64,000 nucleotides of DNA from Desulfoluna butyratoxydans (lineage in GTDB: Bacteria > Desulfobacterota > Desulfobacteria > Desulfobacterales > Desulfolunaceae), in NCBI RefSeq assembly GCF_900699765.1, contig NZ_CAADHO010000012.1, positions 1-64,000 on the forward strand. The letters run 5' to 3'. Under the pieces are notes generated by a model that ran no database searches, was not told the DNA's origin, and saw nothing but the letters and a program-made list of their open reading frames with translations. Below are positions 9,110 to 17,471 of this stretch, in pieces (the stretch's first letter is position 1; each line of letters starts with the position of its first letter). The position numbers were made by a program, and so were the translations under genes.

Positions 9110-9743
9110 AAAATTATGCCTGGTAGGTAGCTGTATAATATTTTGATGTGTCTGGTAGCCGTAGTGGTTGTCGGTAATAAAAATTGTTTCATGTTTATAT
9201 CATATTGAAAAATGGCCTTAAGAAGGCTGTTCCTGACAAAGCGCTGGGAGATTCTAACGAAAATATTTGGGAAAGAATGTATATAGATGTAGAGGATTAA
9301 TTTGATGCTGAGTTTTTTTGTTGATAGCGATGGGAAATGTGGGGCGGGTCAAAATATTGTGGACATATTTATTGAAAGTTTGGGTTAATCGTTCTTCCTA
9401 CTATGTCTTTCATTAGAAAGTGAGAGGATGGCTTGGGTTTGAGTACGAAGATCATGTATATGAAAACCTTATATTAGAGATGCTTGAAATGCTATTTTAA
9501 TTAAATTTAGAAAGAATATATTTCGTTTTTCATTTGTTGCTTTGTGTAGTGAGCTATGTTTATTGTATGGGAAATGAACCGCTGTTTAAGTGAATTGAGT
9601 ATGGAGCAAAGCTTATTTATGCAATTTAAGTTTTATGTCTTATTATTGGGAGGAACGCTTCCAAAGTTATGCCAAAGTGATGGGCGTTGGTAGGGATGTG
9701 CTTCGATTAGAATACTATATTTAAAAATATAAATGAGGCTATT
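9110..9743. other. AT-rich gap without recognised gene
   Basis: More than 600 bp of AT-rich DNA between the leftward promoter and the cargo gene at 9744. No open frame with protein-like composition or good ribosome binding site is seen on either strand. It may hold the promoter for the two cargo genes. Confidence 0.5.
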
Positions 9744-10703
9744 TTGAGAAAACGAATAGATAAAATTAAAAGTTTTGATGAGTTTTTCGCTAAATCAGAT
9801 AAGCTGTTTACAAAATATAGTGAAAGTGAAAAGAGATTTCAAAACCTCAAAAAAAAATTCCCATTTGTAATATGCCCGGGTGGACGACACGGTGGTCTTA
9901 ACAAAAAAGAAGTTGAAATTTTCTTCGGCCCGAAACCATTTCAACGATCAATAGAAATGGCTGACGGTTTCCGCCCACAAACAAAACTCGAAGCGGCTTA
10001 TGGGGCATCTTTGGTTTACCATCGAACTGATGAGGGACATGTTTTATGTCTTTTGTATCCAGGAGGAACAGACAACCAAAAATACTATGAGCAATTTTAT
10101 TTTTTAGATACCTTACGCGATCCTGATAAATTGGTTACAAGATCCAAGAAACATTTTAAATATCTATTAGCCTTTACCGAAAAAACATCGATAGACGGGA
10201 GCCCTAACTTTATCCAAGCAATTATGTGCTTTTTTTTGAGGTACTTTAAAAAATATGTTGCAGACAATATTGCTCATACCCCACGATTTTATTCAGCAAG
10301 TATGGATGTTTTAAAATATAGTTGTACTGTTGGGCTAAGTGGTTTTATTTTGGCCGCTATTTTACACTTTAAAGAAGTCGCTAATAGTAACCAACAAAGT
10401 GGAATACTATCAAAATCAATGGAGATTATGGAAAGTATCGATACAAATACCATCAAGTCGACAGAGGAACTTACAGCCCAGAGTTCTCTTTTGAAAGGCT
10501 TACTTAAAGATGTTGAAAAACAAAAAAACAATATTGAGTTAATAAAAGAACCTATCGATTCATCGAATGAATTAGTGATGAATTTAACTTCTGAAATAAA
10601 TGCTTTAAATAAGAATATAAAAAAGATAAATAGTTTGATCGAAGAAAGAACTGAAAGTGGTGAATTGTTGATTACAACTGAACAATCGGGCAAATCCTTA
10701 TGA
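9744..10703 (+). CDS. Coiled-coil membrane protein, possible defence partner
   Basis: 319 residues from a TTG start that follows a GAGG ribosome binding site (9735-9738). The N-terminal 180 residues are soluble and unlike any family I recognise; a probable single membrane helix lies at about 191-210 (GLSGFILAAILHF); from about 225 to 310 the chain is a lysine/glutamate-rich coiled coil. The next gene encodes a trypsin-like protease. The pair sits between the partition genes and the immunity region, a place where temperate phages carry superinfection-exclusion or anti-phage genes. Composition is AT-rich. Function is unknown. Confidence 0.55.
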   Translation: MRKRIDKIKSFDEFFAKSDKLFTKYSESEKRFQNLKKKFPFVICPGGRHGGLNKKEVEIFFGPKPFQRSIEMADGFRPQTKLEAAYGASLVYHRTDEGHVLCLLYPGGTDNQKYYEQFYFLDTLRDPDKLVTRSKKHFKYLLAFTEKTSIDGSPNFIQAIMCFFLRYFKKYVADNIAHTPRFYSASMDVLKYSCTVGLSGFILAAILHFKEVANSNQQSGILSKSMEIMESIDTNTIKSTEELTAQSSLLKGLLKDVEKQKNNIELIKEPIDSSNELVMNLTSEINALNKNIKKINSLIEERTESGELLITTEQSGKSL

Positions 10704-10780
10704 TAGAACATAATCGTAGTGTAGTTGTTTTATAGTGTCGATTGAGCTTTTGCGCTATATTGAAAGTTGATTAGGTTGTC

Positions 10781-11860
10781 ATGATATTAGAAAATAATAT
10801 AACAGAAATACAAAAATTATACCTTAATTACGCAGCAGCTGTTGCTTATGTTGCTGTTAGTGACGATGAGGGTAATGAAGCTATTGGTTCAGCGTTTCAT
10901 ATCGGTGATGGGCTTTTTGTTACGGCAAAACATGTAATAGAGCATAAGAAAATTTTGGAAGTCGCTACAACAAAGAGATATGTGTTAATACAGGATGATA
11001 TTCAAGCAGGCAACGGTGCTGAAACAATATCGATTGAACCAATGGTACTTGATATAATCGAAGGACCGTACGTGGACAAAGACGAAGATGTGGCAGTATT
11101 TAAGGTTGATACAAAAAGTTCCTTATTTCCGAAGGTTAAGATAAGCTCCCACACAAGTCATGAAATTAGTGATACAAATTTTGTGTTGTCAGATGCTTTA
11201 ATTATTGGTTATCCACCAATACCATTTACAAATACACCAAACCAAGTAGTTGCAACAGGCCAAGTAAATGCCGTAATTGACGTACGGCATTCAAGATACG
11301 CACATTTCGTAATGTCTACAATGGCTCGCGGAGGCTTCAGTGGTGGCGTAGCATTATCTACGTCTGGATTTGCATTAGGGCTTGTCACTGAGAGTTTAGG
11401 CAGTAGCGATTCCTTAGTTGAAACTGGATATATGAGCGTTTTATCTATTGACTCAGCTGTTAATCTATCTGTTGAATATTTTAGTTTCGATTTAATTAAG
11501 CATAGAGTATACAGAGATGAAGAAACGTTGATCGAAGTAAAAATGGTTAATGATAAACTTGGGCGTTTAAATTCGAGGCTCTATAATGCCTGTGTGTATG
11601 TTTATGATAACGATAGAGATGTTTATATGGAGTTCGTCTGTAATGATGGAAGCTTATTGCAGCCAGCCTATGAAATATTCAATGCAATAATACCAATTCA
11701 TAAAATTGAATCGATGTCGAAAAAGACTGTTTTGATTTCTCAACCACTCGAAAACCCACCAGCTTCGTTATTAGTTGAAGCAGCCGAGGCTGTAAGAGAT
11801 TTTTTCTTAAAATATGGTTACAGAGAGCTTTCTTCTAAAAAAAACCAAATTATCAATTGA
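10781..11860 (+). CDS. Trypsin-like serine protease, cargo
   Basis: 359 residues. The chymotrypsin-fold protease occupies about residues 15-220, with the catalytic triad visible as H51 (VTAKHVI), D103 (DEDVAVF) and S187 (RGGFSGGV). The remaining 140 residues form an unrecognised C-terminal domain. There is no signal peptide, so it should act in the cytoplasm. Such proteases occur as effectors or regulators in several anti-phage systems. It follows the coiled-coil membrane protein gene by 77 bp and is followed by a terminator; the two probably form one functional unit. Whether it is a defence module is inference from location and domain type. Confidence 0.7.
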   Translation: MILENNITEIQKLYLNYAAAVAYVAVSDDEGNEAIGSAFHIGDGLFVTAKHVIEHKKILEVATTKRYVLIQDDIQAGNGAETISIEPMVLDIIEGPYVDKDEDVAVFKVDTKSSLFPKVKISSHTSHEISDTNFVLSDALIIGYPPIPFTNTPNQVVATGQVNAVIDVRHSRYAHFVMSTMARGGFSGGVALSTSGFALGLVTESLGSSDSLVETGYMSVLSIDSAVNLSVEYFSFDLIKHRVYRDEETLIEVKMVNDKLGRLNSRLYNACVYVYDNDRDVYMEFVCNDGSLLQPAYEIFNAIIPIHKIESMSKKTVLISQPLENPPASLLVEAAEAVRDFFLKYGYRELSSKKNQIIN

Positions 11861-11877
11861 TCATAGTGTCGAGGTAA

Positions 11878-11906
11878 CTCACTGGATAATCAGTGGGCTA
11901 TTTTTG
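11878..11906 (+). terminator. Terminator after protease gene
   Basis: Seven-pair stem (CTCACTG with CAGTGGG, one wobble) and loop GATAAT, followed by CTATTTTTG. It ends the cargo transcript before the convergent immunity operon. Confidence 0.55.
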
Positions 11907-12049
11907 TTTGGCCCCATACGTTAAATTTCGGTTGAAGGTAGTTGGTGACAATTTAGAGGTTGCAACAATCCTGACACAGTGGGATGAAGGTGCTAAACTT
12001 TAGCTGTAGGCTGTTTCCCAATCGAATAATCGTTGATTCTAAGACACTT

Positions 12050-12574
12050 TCAGAAATGCGGCCTTCTTGACCGCTTTAACGCATTGTAAATTCTTAAACG
12101 GGATTTGCAGAGCTTTTCAAGATCTACCCCTTCAACATCACCATATCTATGGTTTCGGCAATGATTGTAGATCTCTTCAATATTGAGTCTCCCATCCCTA
12201 TCCATTCGATATAAATCAGTGGTTGGTGCCCAGAAAAGGAAGCCGATGATACCCGCGTCTTTTTCCATGCTGGAGTTGGATAAATAGTTAGCATGGAGGG
12301 GTTCGCTGTGGGGCGTCACGTGGCCAAGGCCAATATGGCCGAGTTCATGTCCAAGGGATAGAGCGAAGTCGATCTCTGGTAGGTGTGGGTTGTATAGAAC
12401 CACTTTTCTTTTTTCGTAGTGGAAGACGCATGCGTTTTTGACAGAGTGATCTTTCAACACGACGATGTTGTTTCTCTCTGCCAATTCAATAAGGTCAGTT
12501 TTGGAAAAAGGGTTTTTGTTGAAGCCGTGCCAGTTTTTTTCAAGGTCAAAAATTTCTCTATAAATGGAGCTCAC
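12050..12574 (-). CDS. ImmA/IrrE-type metalloprotease
   Basis: 174 residues with the zinc motif HELGHIGLGH (HExxH at about residues 76-80) and a downstream acidic segment (EKDAGIIGFLFWAP) typical of ImmA/IrrE peptidases. In ICEBs1-type elements ImmA cleaves the partner repressor and so induces the element. The GTG start overlaps the stop of the upstream repressor gene (TAGTG), with GAGGG as ribosome binding site, so it is translated with its presumed substrate. This suggests induction by regulated proteolysis rather than by RecA-stimulated self-cleavage, since no LexA-like peptidase domain is seen in either repressor. Confidence 0.85.
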   Translation of the reverse strand: MSSIYREIFDLEKNWHGFNKNPFSKTDLIELAERNNIVVLKDHSVKNACVFHYEKRKVVLYNPHLPEIDFALSLGHELGHIGLGHVTPHSEPLHANYLSNSSMEKDAGIIGFLFWAPTTDLYRMDRDGRLNIEEIYNHCRNHRYGDVEGVDLEKLCKSRLRIYNALKRSRRPHF

Positions 12575-13077
12575 TAAAACCCTCGTTTTGCAAATTCATC
12601 CTTAATTGTGTTTCCCATCTCCTCAAAAACCCTGCACGCCTCCTTATAAAAATCTTCCTCGTTGAACTCGCCATCCAAAAACCGTTGAATAAAAGTCGGA
12701 GCTTCATGTCCACCATTTCCCTCAATGAATGACATGAATCCTGCGATGCCACATTTTTCAGCCGCGGCCTGGGCAATCGGCCAGGCACGATCTTTGACCG
12801 GGAGTTTCATTATTTCGGTATAACGAGAAAAGGGACCATTGTCATGGTCCCCTCTGCCCAATAAAATATAGTCGGTTGAAACTTCGAGTATATCGGCAAG
12901 CTGGATGAGGTTTTTGCCCTTTGGGATGTATTTTCCCTTGGTCCATTTGTGAACCGTATCCCAGCTTTTCAACCTCAATCGCCTCTGGATCTCAGCTTTA
13001 GAAATGCCTTTATCCTTGAATAGCACCTGCAGGCGACGCCCGACATCTTCCTTTATTATTTCTGCAGAATCTATCAG
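12574..13077 (-). CDS. HTH repressor 2 (paralogue), possible CTG start
   Basis: An XRE-type protein. Starting at the GTG at 13026 (150 residues) would cut off the first helix of the HTH; the frame stays open upstream and encodes a fitting start (EDVGRRLQVLFKDKGISKAE). No ATG, GTG or TTG lies there, but CTG at 13077-13075 overlaps the stop of the upstream gene (CTGA) and follows a GAGG. The equivalent junction after this gene uses GAGGG and GTG to start the protease. I therefore propose CTG, giving 167 residues. The C-terminal half is clearly related to that of repressor 1 (WPIAQAAAEKCGIAGFMSF and FLDGEFNEEDFYKEAC). It may be the ImmA substrate. Confidence 0.7.
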   Translation of the reverse strand: MIDSAEIIKEDVGRRLQVLFKDKGISKAEIQRRLRLKSWDTVHKWTKGKYIPKGKNLIQLADILEVSTDYILLGRGDHDNGPFSRYTEIMKLPVKDRAWPIAQAAAEKCGIAGFMSFIEGNGGHEAPTFIQRFLDGEFNEEDFYKEACRVFEEMGNTIKDEFAKRGF

Positions 13078-13598
13078 AAGCCTCGCTTTGCAAATTCGGC
13101 TTTTATTCTTTCTTCCATGGCTTCAAAGAAAAGACATGCCTCTTTATAAAATCCTTCCTCGTTGAATTCACCGTTTAAAAATCGCTGAATAAGCTCAGGT
13201 TTTTCTTTTGCATCCCGCCCGCCGGAAAAGGACATAAAGCCTGTTATGCCATACTTTTCCGCAGCAGTTCTTGCAATGGCCCAGGCCCGTTCCTCTAAAG
13301 GCAGCCTCATCACTTGACCGTAATTCGGGAAGGGCTCTTTCTCGATTACAGGATCATCAAGAGCGATCAGTTCCTGGTACGTGTACCCCAGGGCCTTTGC
13401 AATCTCTTCCTGTAGCTCTAAAGAAGCGCGTTTCCGCTCAACCTTAATATCACTGATATGTTTAACGGTTTTTCCGACTTTCTCAGCAAGCTTTGACTGA
13501 GCCCCATAGCCTTGGGCTTTGAGTACTTTTTTGAAGGAATTTAACCATTTGTCGTATATGGGAGTATTCATGTCAACGAATATAGCTGATAGCAACAT
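13074..13598 (-). CDS. HTH repressor 1 (immunity repressor candidate)
   Basis: 174 residues from the ATG at 13598, chosen because AGGAGG lies nine bases upstream. An XRE-type HTH covers about residues 25-70 (SKLAEKVGKTVKHISDIKVERKRAS); the C-terminal part shares WAIARTAAEKYGITGFMSF and FLNGEFNEEGFYKEAC with the next gene, so the two arose by duplication. The gene is divergent from the Cro-like gene, and an operator-like palindrome (13640-13656) lies between them and again in the leftward promoter at 9083-9099. It is thus the likely CI-type repressor of lytic genes. Confidence 0.8.
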   Translation of the reverse strand: MLLSAIFVDMNTPIYDKWLNSFKKVLKAQGYGAQSKLAEKVGKTVKHISDIKVERKRASLELQEEIAKALGYTYQELIALDDPVIEKEPFPNYGQVMRLPLEERAWAIARTAAEKYGITGFMSFSGGRDAKEKPELIQRFLNGEFNEEGFYKEACLFFEAMEERIKAEFAKRGF

Positions 13599-13630
13599 CC
13601 TTAACAACCTCCTCTTGGCCGTAATATAGG

Positions 13631-13658
13631 TTGACAGATTATTGCCAGTGGCTATAAA
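13631..13658 (+). promoter_or_regulatory. Rightward promoter with operator (Cro-like gene)
   Basis: TTGACA (13631-13636), 16-bp spacer, TATAAA (13653-13658). The imperfect palindrome TATTGCCAGTGGCTATA (13640-13656) covers the spacer and -10 box and matches the operator at 9083-9099. The start codon of the Cro-like gene at 13668 lies nine bases after the -10 box, so the mRNA should be leaderless or nearly so. Confidence 0.75.
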
Positions 13659-13667
13659 GATAGTCTC

Positions 13668-13895
13668 ATGTATCAGACGGAGCTCGCAAAAAGATCCAAG
13701 TATTCAGTCGGACATATAAACGACTTACGCATGGGTAGAAAGAACATGACTCTACAGGCCGCTAGTAAGTTGGCTGAAGCATGTTCTTTTCTGATTAAGC
13801 CCCATGAATGGTTGTGTCCGAGTGAATTCGGTGACCCTTGGGAAAAGTTAGCAAGAATCAACTCCTCGGATTTGCCGAGCATCTCTGAGGATTGA
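13668..13895 (+). CDS. Cro-like HTH regulator
   Basis: 75 residues with an XRE-type HTH near the start (TELAKRSKYSVGHINDLRMGRKNM). It is the first gene rightward of the immunity promoter and divergent from repressor 1, the place of cro in lambdoid phages; it would oppose the repressor and commit to lytic growth. There is no ribosome binding site before the ATG, which fits a leaderless message starting just after the -10 box at 13653-13658. The gene is short and the HTH covers most of it. Confidence 0.65.
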   Translation: MYQTELAKRSKYSVGHINDLRMGRKNMTLQAASKLAEACSFLIKPHEWLCPSEFGDPWEKLARINSSDLPSISED

Positions 13896-13897
13896 TT

Positions 13898-13910
13898 ACC
13901 CATTATGGGT
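13898..13910. promoter_or_regulatory. Palindrome downstream of Cro-like gene
   Basis: ACCCAT-T-ATGGGT, a perfect 13-bp palindrome just after the Cro-like gene and about 100 bp before the CII-like gene. It may be a binding site for one of the HTH proteins; it differs from the operators at 9083 and 13640. Confidence 0.3.
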
Positions 13911-14006
13911 TATCCATCAATTGATTGTCGCCAATAATCATGGTGACTCGTTTTGTATGTCCAGAAGACATAAAGGACTACAGAAATTTTTCAGGAGGTT
14001 TTGGGA

Positions 14007-14480
14007 ATGGTTTTAGGTGACACGGAGCGTGATGAGATCACCAACGAAGCCAATGCAGCGGTAAAGCACCGGTGCTTGAAGTCGGAGGTGGTCAAGCGGA
14101 TCGCAGAGCGGATGTCTCTTTCTGAGGCAACCATTTACGACTACCTGGCAGGCCGCATCAAGATGAACCTTCGCCTTTTAAAGGCGGTGGTGGCGGTGAC
14201 TGAAGATCCGTTTTTGATGAGGTATCTGGAGCCGGAAGGCATGAGCCTTGTGACGAAGGAGGATGTCTTCTGTCCCACGGACAACTGGGACAAGGAGTCC
14301 TTTGACGTGGTGTCGGCTATTTCGACGCTTCGGGAGAAGGCCCAGGAGTTGATGACCAACGGAAAGCCCACCAAAAATGCCCAGCTTGAACTGCTGGCAA
14401 GCTTCAAGCAGTGCCGCAGGGAACTGGACGAGTTGGAGGCGTTGATTTTGGGGAGGGTAAGCAAGGAGAAGGCCGCTTGA
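14007..14480 (+). CDS. CII-like phage regulator
   Basis: 157 residues from ATG 14007, eight bases after AGGAGG (13993-13998). The N-terminal half resembles CII/CP76-type phage regulators: a helix-rich segment with SEVVKRIAERMSLSEATIYDYLAG, then LLKAVVAVTEDPFLMRYLEP. The C-terminal part is charged and helical (LREKAQELMTNG, ELLASFKQCRRELDELEAL). It would act on early or lysogeny promoters. It is first in the GC-rich replication block, and its stop overlaps the TTG start of the next small gene. Confidence 0.6.
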   Translation: MVLGDTERDEITNEANAAVKHRCLKSEVVKRIAERMSLSEATIYDYLAGRIKMNLRLLKAVVAVTEDPFLMRYLEPEGMSLVTKEDVFCPTDNWDKESFDVVSAISTLREKAQELMTNGKPTKNAQLELLASFKQCRRELDELEALILGRVSKEKAA

Positions 14481-14635
14481 CTGAGAAGCGGTGGATTTCA
14501 TTTGAACAAGAGGCAAAAGAAAAGGCCCCTACAGCTGGCACTGTCGAGGCCCTAAAAACTGAAATAAAGCAAGAAATATGTAACACACGATTTTACTCTG
14601 AACAAGAGAAAAGTTGTGTTGTTGGAAAGGCTTAA
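14477..14635 (+). CDS. Small protein between regulator and primase
   Basis: 52 residues from a TTG that overlaps the stop of the CII-like gene (TTGA) and follows AAGGAG at 14466-14471. The product is hydrophilic and helical, with two cysteines near the end. It ends five bases before the primase start. I do not recognise it. Translational coupling on both sides makes it a likely real gene, but there is no family support. Confidence 0.45.
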   Translation: MTEKRWISFEQEAKEKAPTAGTVEALKTEIKQEICNTRFYSEQEKSCVVGKA

Positions 14636-14640
14636 TTGAT

Positions 14641-17034
14641 ATGGGTATCGCCCTGGATAAGTTGACCGAAGCCCAAAGGGCCGACATTGCAAAATCGCTG
14701 TTCTGTGTGGACGCAAAAGCATCAACCGAGGCGGAACTTCGGGGCCTGTGCCCCATTCATGAGGAGACGAACCCCTCCTTTAGTTACAATGTGAAAAAAG
14801 ACGTTTACCACTGCCTTGGGTGTCAGGCAAGCGGCGACCTGGTGAAGCTGTACAGCCTGTGCCGTGGCCTGGACGCCAAGGATGGGTTTAAGGCCTTTTT
14901 GAATGAACACGGCATTGAGACCGACCGCAACGCGTCTGCCGGATCCCTGACGCCCCACCAATCCAAACCCCAGCCAAAAGTTAAAGTTAGGGTAGAGCCC
15001 GAAGCGGACGCCCTTGATTACACCACCATGCGGGAAGCCTGGGCCAAGTTTCCGCCCTTGCCCGATTCCTGGGTAGAGCGCCTTGCCCAGACCCGCATGT
15101 GGACCCGGGAGGCCATCGAGGCCCTGGGCCTTCGCATGCAGACCCACCGTCAGGACAGCAAGACGGGGGAGCTGGTTTATATCAGGAATCCGGAGTGGCG
15201 GAAGATCGCCTTCCCCATCCATGAAGACGGGGAGCTGGTGAACATAATCCTCTACAAGCCCGGGGCATCCGAATACAAGATGGTCTCCTGGGCCAAGGGC
15301 TTCGGCCAGACGCGGCTGTTTCCCCCGGCCCCCCTTAAGGAAGGGCCCGTCCTCTACGTGGAGGGCATCACCGACGTGGTGTGCGCGCTCTCCATGGGGT
15401 TCAACCCCATTGCCAACACCACCAAGCCGAAGAAGTGGGCGCAGGCTCACCTGAACCAGCTCCTGGACCGGGACATCATCGTGGCCCGGGACTGTGACCA
15501 GCCGGGCATGACTTACGGGGACGTCTCCTGTCAGAATCTCTACACCGTGAGCCGGACACTGAAGCTCATCAACTGGCCCGGCTTCATGGGGCGGCGCGAT
15601 GACGGCCAGTGGCCGGAGAAGCACGGGGAGGACCTCACCGACTTTTTTGTCAAGCACGGCCAGACCTCTGACGACCTGCAAAACCTCATCGACCATGCCG
15701 AGCCCTATGTGATGAAGGACTCCGGGGAGATCTCCTGCGCGCGGGAGTTTTTTTCCTATGGGGTAGGGGACCGACTCTCCTTCAAGCCCCGGCTCCTGGC
15801 TGAGCGGATCCTCCAGGATTTTTCGCTTATGAGCGACCCGGAGACGGGCCTTCTTTACAGGTGGGAGAAGACCCACTGGGTGGTCTTTAAGGAGGATCAT
15901 GTCAAGAAGCGCTGCATCAAGTTGCTTGGGGAGGAGTCCAAGACCAACCGGGTGAGTGATGCAACACTTCAGGCGCAGGTGCTCAGCACCATTCCCCACG
16001 GCAGGGCAGTAAACGACCAGGACGACTGGGTGTGTCTTGAGAGCAGCATGCTAAATTTAGAAACCCTTCAAACCCGGCCTCACCACATGAGCTATTACAG
16101 TACCTGCTGCCTCCCCATCGACTACGACGGCCACACCAAGGCCCAGCCCGAGCGGTGGTTTCAGTTTCTGGAGGAGACGATCCAGAACCCGGCGGTCATC
16201 GACCAGCTCCAGGAGTTCTTCGGGTATTGTCTGACGCGGGATTCCCGATACGGCAAAGCGCTTTTTCTTTTCGGGCCGGGGGCGGACGGCAAGTCCACGG
16301 TGATCAAGATCCTGCGGCACATGGTGGGGGTGCAGAACTGCTCCTCTGTCGGCTTTGTGGATCTTGAGGACCAGTTCCATCGTTCCAGCCTCTATGGCAA
16401 GCTTTTGAACACCAGCACGGAGGTGGGGGCCAAGGCCCTGGACAGCCCCTATTTTAAAGCCATTTCCTCTGGGGATCCCATTAACGCAGCGTTCAAGCAC
16501 CAGGATACGTTCGAATTTACCCCGTATTGCAAGTTTGTCTTTGCGGCCAACAAGAAGCCCCGCGTCCTGGACAACTCTGACGGCTTCTTCAGGCGGGTGT
16601 TGCCCATCCAGTTTAAGCGGCAATTCCTGGGCAAAGACGCGGACACAGAGCTTGAAGAGAAGCTCCTGGGGGAGCTGTCCCAGATCTTTGCATGGTCCCT
16701 TGAAGGCCTCCATTGCCTGCGCAAGCAGGGCGGCTTTACCCGATGCCAGGAAACCGACGACCTGCTCATGGAATACAAGTTCAGCAACAACCCGATCCTG
16801 AGCTACGTGGAGGACCGGTGCGATGTGGGCGAGTCGGCGGGATACACGTCAAAAGACAAGCTCTTCGGCAGTTATACCGAGTGGTCACGGGCGCGTAATT
16901 TCGCCCCCATGAACTACGACAACTTCTTCCGGGAGCTGTACCAGGCCATTGACTGTCTGGCTCAGTATCGAGCCCGTGACGGCAAAAAGAGGGTGCAATG
17001 CGTCAAGAACATCTCCCTGAAGATTATCTCATGA
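14641..17034 (+). CDS. Phage primase-helicase (CHC2, Toprim, D5/P4 type)
   Basis: 797 residues. The N-terminus is a CHC2 zinc-finger primase module (C37, H40, C58, C61), followed by a Toprim-like domain (VLYVEGITDVV near 238-248; a DCDQPG motif near 284) and a C-terminal SF3-type helicase with Walker A FGPGADGKST near 543-552. It combines priming and unwinding, as in P4-type alpha proteins and in many phage-plasmids. ATG 14641 is preferred over an upstream TTG because of its place after GGAAAGG. The next 440 bp hold clustered TGACC motifs, a possible origin for this protein. Confidence 0.92.
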   Translation: MGIALDKLTEAQRADIAKSLFCVDAKASTEAELRGLCPIHEETNPSFSYNVKKDVYHCLGCQASGDLVKLYSLCRGLDAKDGFKAFLNEHGIETDRNASAGSLTPHQSKPQPKVKVRVEPEADALDYTTMREAWAKFPPLPDSWVERLAQTRMWTREAIEALGLRMQTHRQDSKTGELVYIRNPEWRKIAFPIHEDGELVNIILYKPGASEYKMVSWAKGFGQTRLFPPAPLKEGPVLYVEGITDVVCALSMGFNPIANTTKPKKWAQAHLNQLLDRDIIVARDCDQPGMTYGDVSCQNLYTVSRTLKLINWPGFMGRRDDGQWPEKHGEDLTDFFVKHGQTSDDLQNLIDHAEPYVMKDSGEISCAREFFSYGVGDRLSFKPRLLAERILQDFSLMSDPETGLLYRWEKTHWVVFKEDHVKKRCIKLLGEESKTNRVSDATLQAQVLSTIPHGRAVNDQDDWVCLESSMLNLETLQTRPHHMSYYSTCCLPIDYDGHTKAQPERWFQFLEETIQNPAVIDQLQEFFGYCLTRDSRYGKALFLFGPGADGKSTVIKILRHMVGVQNCSSVGFVDLEDQFHRSSLYGKLLNTSTEVGAKALDSPYFKAISSGDPINAAFKHQDTFEFTPYCKFVFAANKKPRVLDNSDGFFRRVLPIQFKRQFLGKDADTELEEKLLGELSQIFAWSLEGLHCLRKQGGFTRCQETDDLLMEYKFSNNPILSYVEDRCDVGESAGYTSKDKLFGSYTEWSRARNFAPMNYDNFFRELYQAIDCLAQYRARDGKKRVQCVKNISLKIIS

Positions 17035-17094
17035 TGCGGCCCTCGATCCCCGCACCCCTTGAGTGCAGGCAGGGCGCCTTCAAGGCCTCGAAGT

Positions 17095-17351
17095 GGTCAG
17101 CCCCTGGTCAGGGGTTGGTCAACCCTGACGCCCGGACCCCTGACCGGATATCCGATGTAAAGTCGGGCTGATAGGTGGAGTGGTCAACCCGGTCAGCCCT
17201 CCACGCCACATATTGCGTGTGCAGGCGTTAAGAGGCCCCCTGAAAAGTTTTCTGTTTTCTGAAAAAAAGGGCTGACCACCCTGACCAAATAAAAGAATTC
17301 AGGGGCTTAACCCCTGACCGCATCGTTTGACCGGGGTTGACCGGGTTGACC
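17095..17351. other. Iteron-rich putative replication origin
   Basis: The gap 17035-17471 has no gene. It holds twelve copies of the pentamer TGACC or its complement GGTCA in 257 bp: five GGTCA and one TGACC in the left half (17095-17195) and six TGACC in the right half (17273-17351). The last three form tandem repeats of TTGACCGGG at 9-10 bp period. Between the halves is a short AT-richer stretch (17237-17270). Opposed repeat arrays next to a primase-helicase gene resemble the origins of P4-type replicons. Some repeats may instead bind the zinc-ribbon regulator encoded just downstream. Confidence 0.5.
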
Positions 17352-17471
17352 GGTGAGGGAAGGGGGGCCGAAGAGGCCCAAGCGGCTTGGGTCCTTCTCA
17401 GGCTTTGCCCCATGCGGGGACCTTTGATCGCGATAGTTCTTCGCACTTAAATTTTAAAACGAGCTGGAACA

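Noticed and set aside
8974-9192. 72-residue open frame on the minus strand
   Set aside because: It overlaps the leftward promoter and operator, has no ribosome binding site and reads as low-complexity AT-rich sequence.
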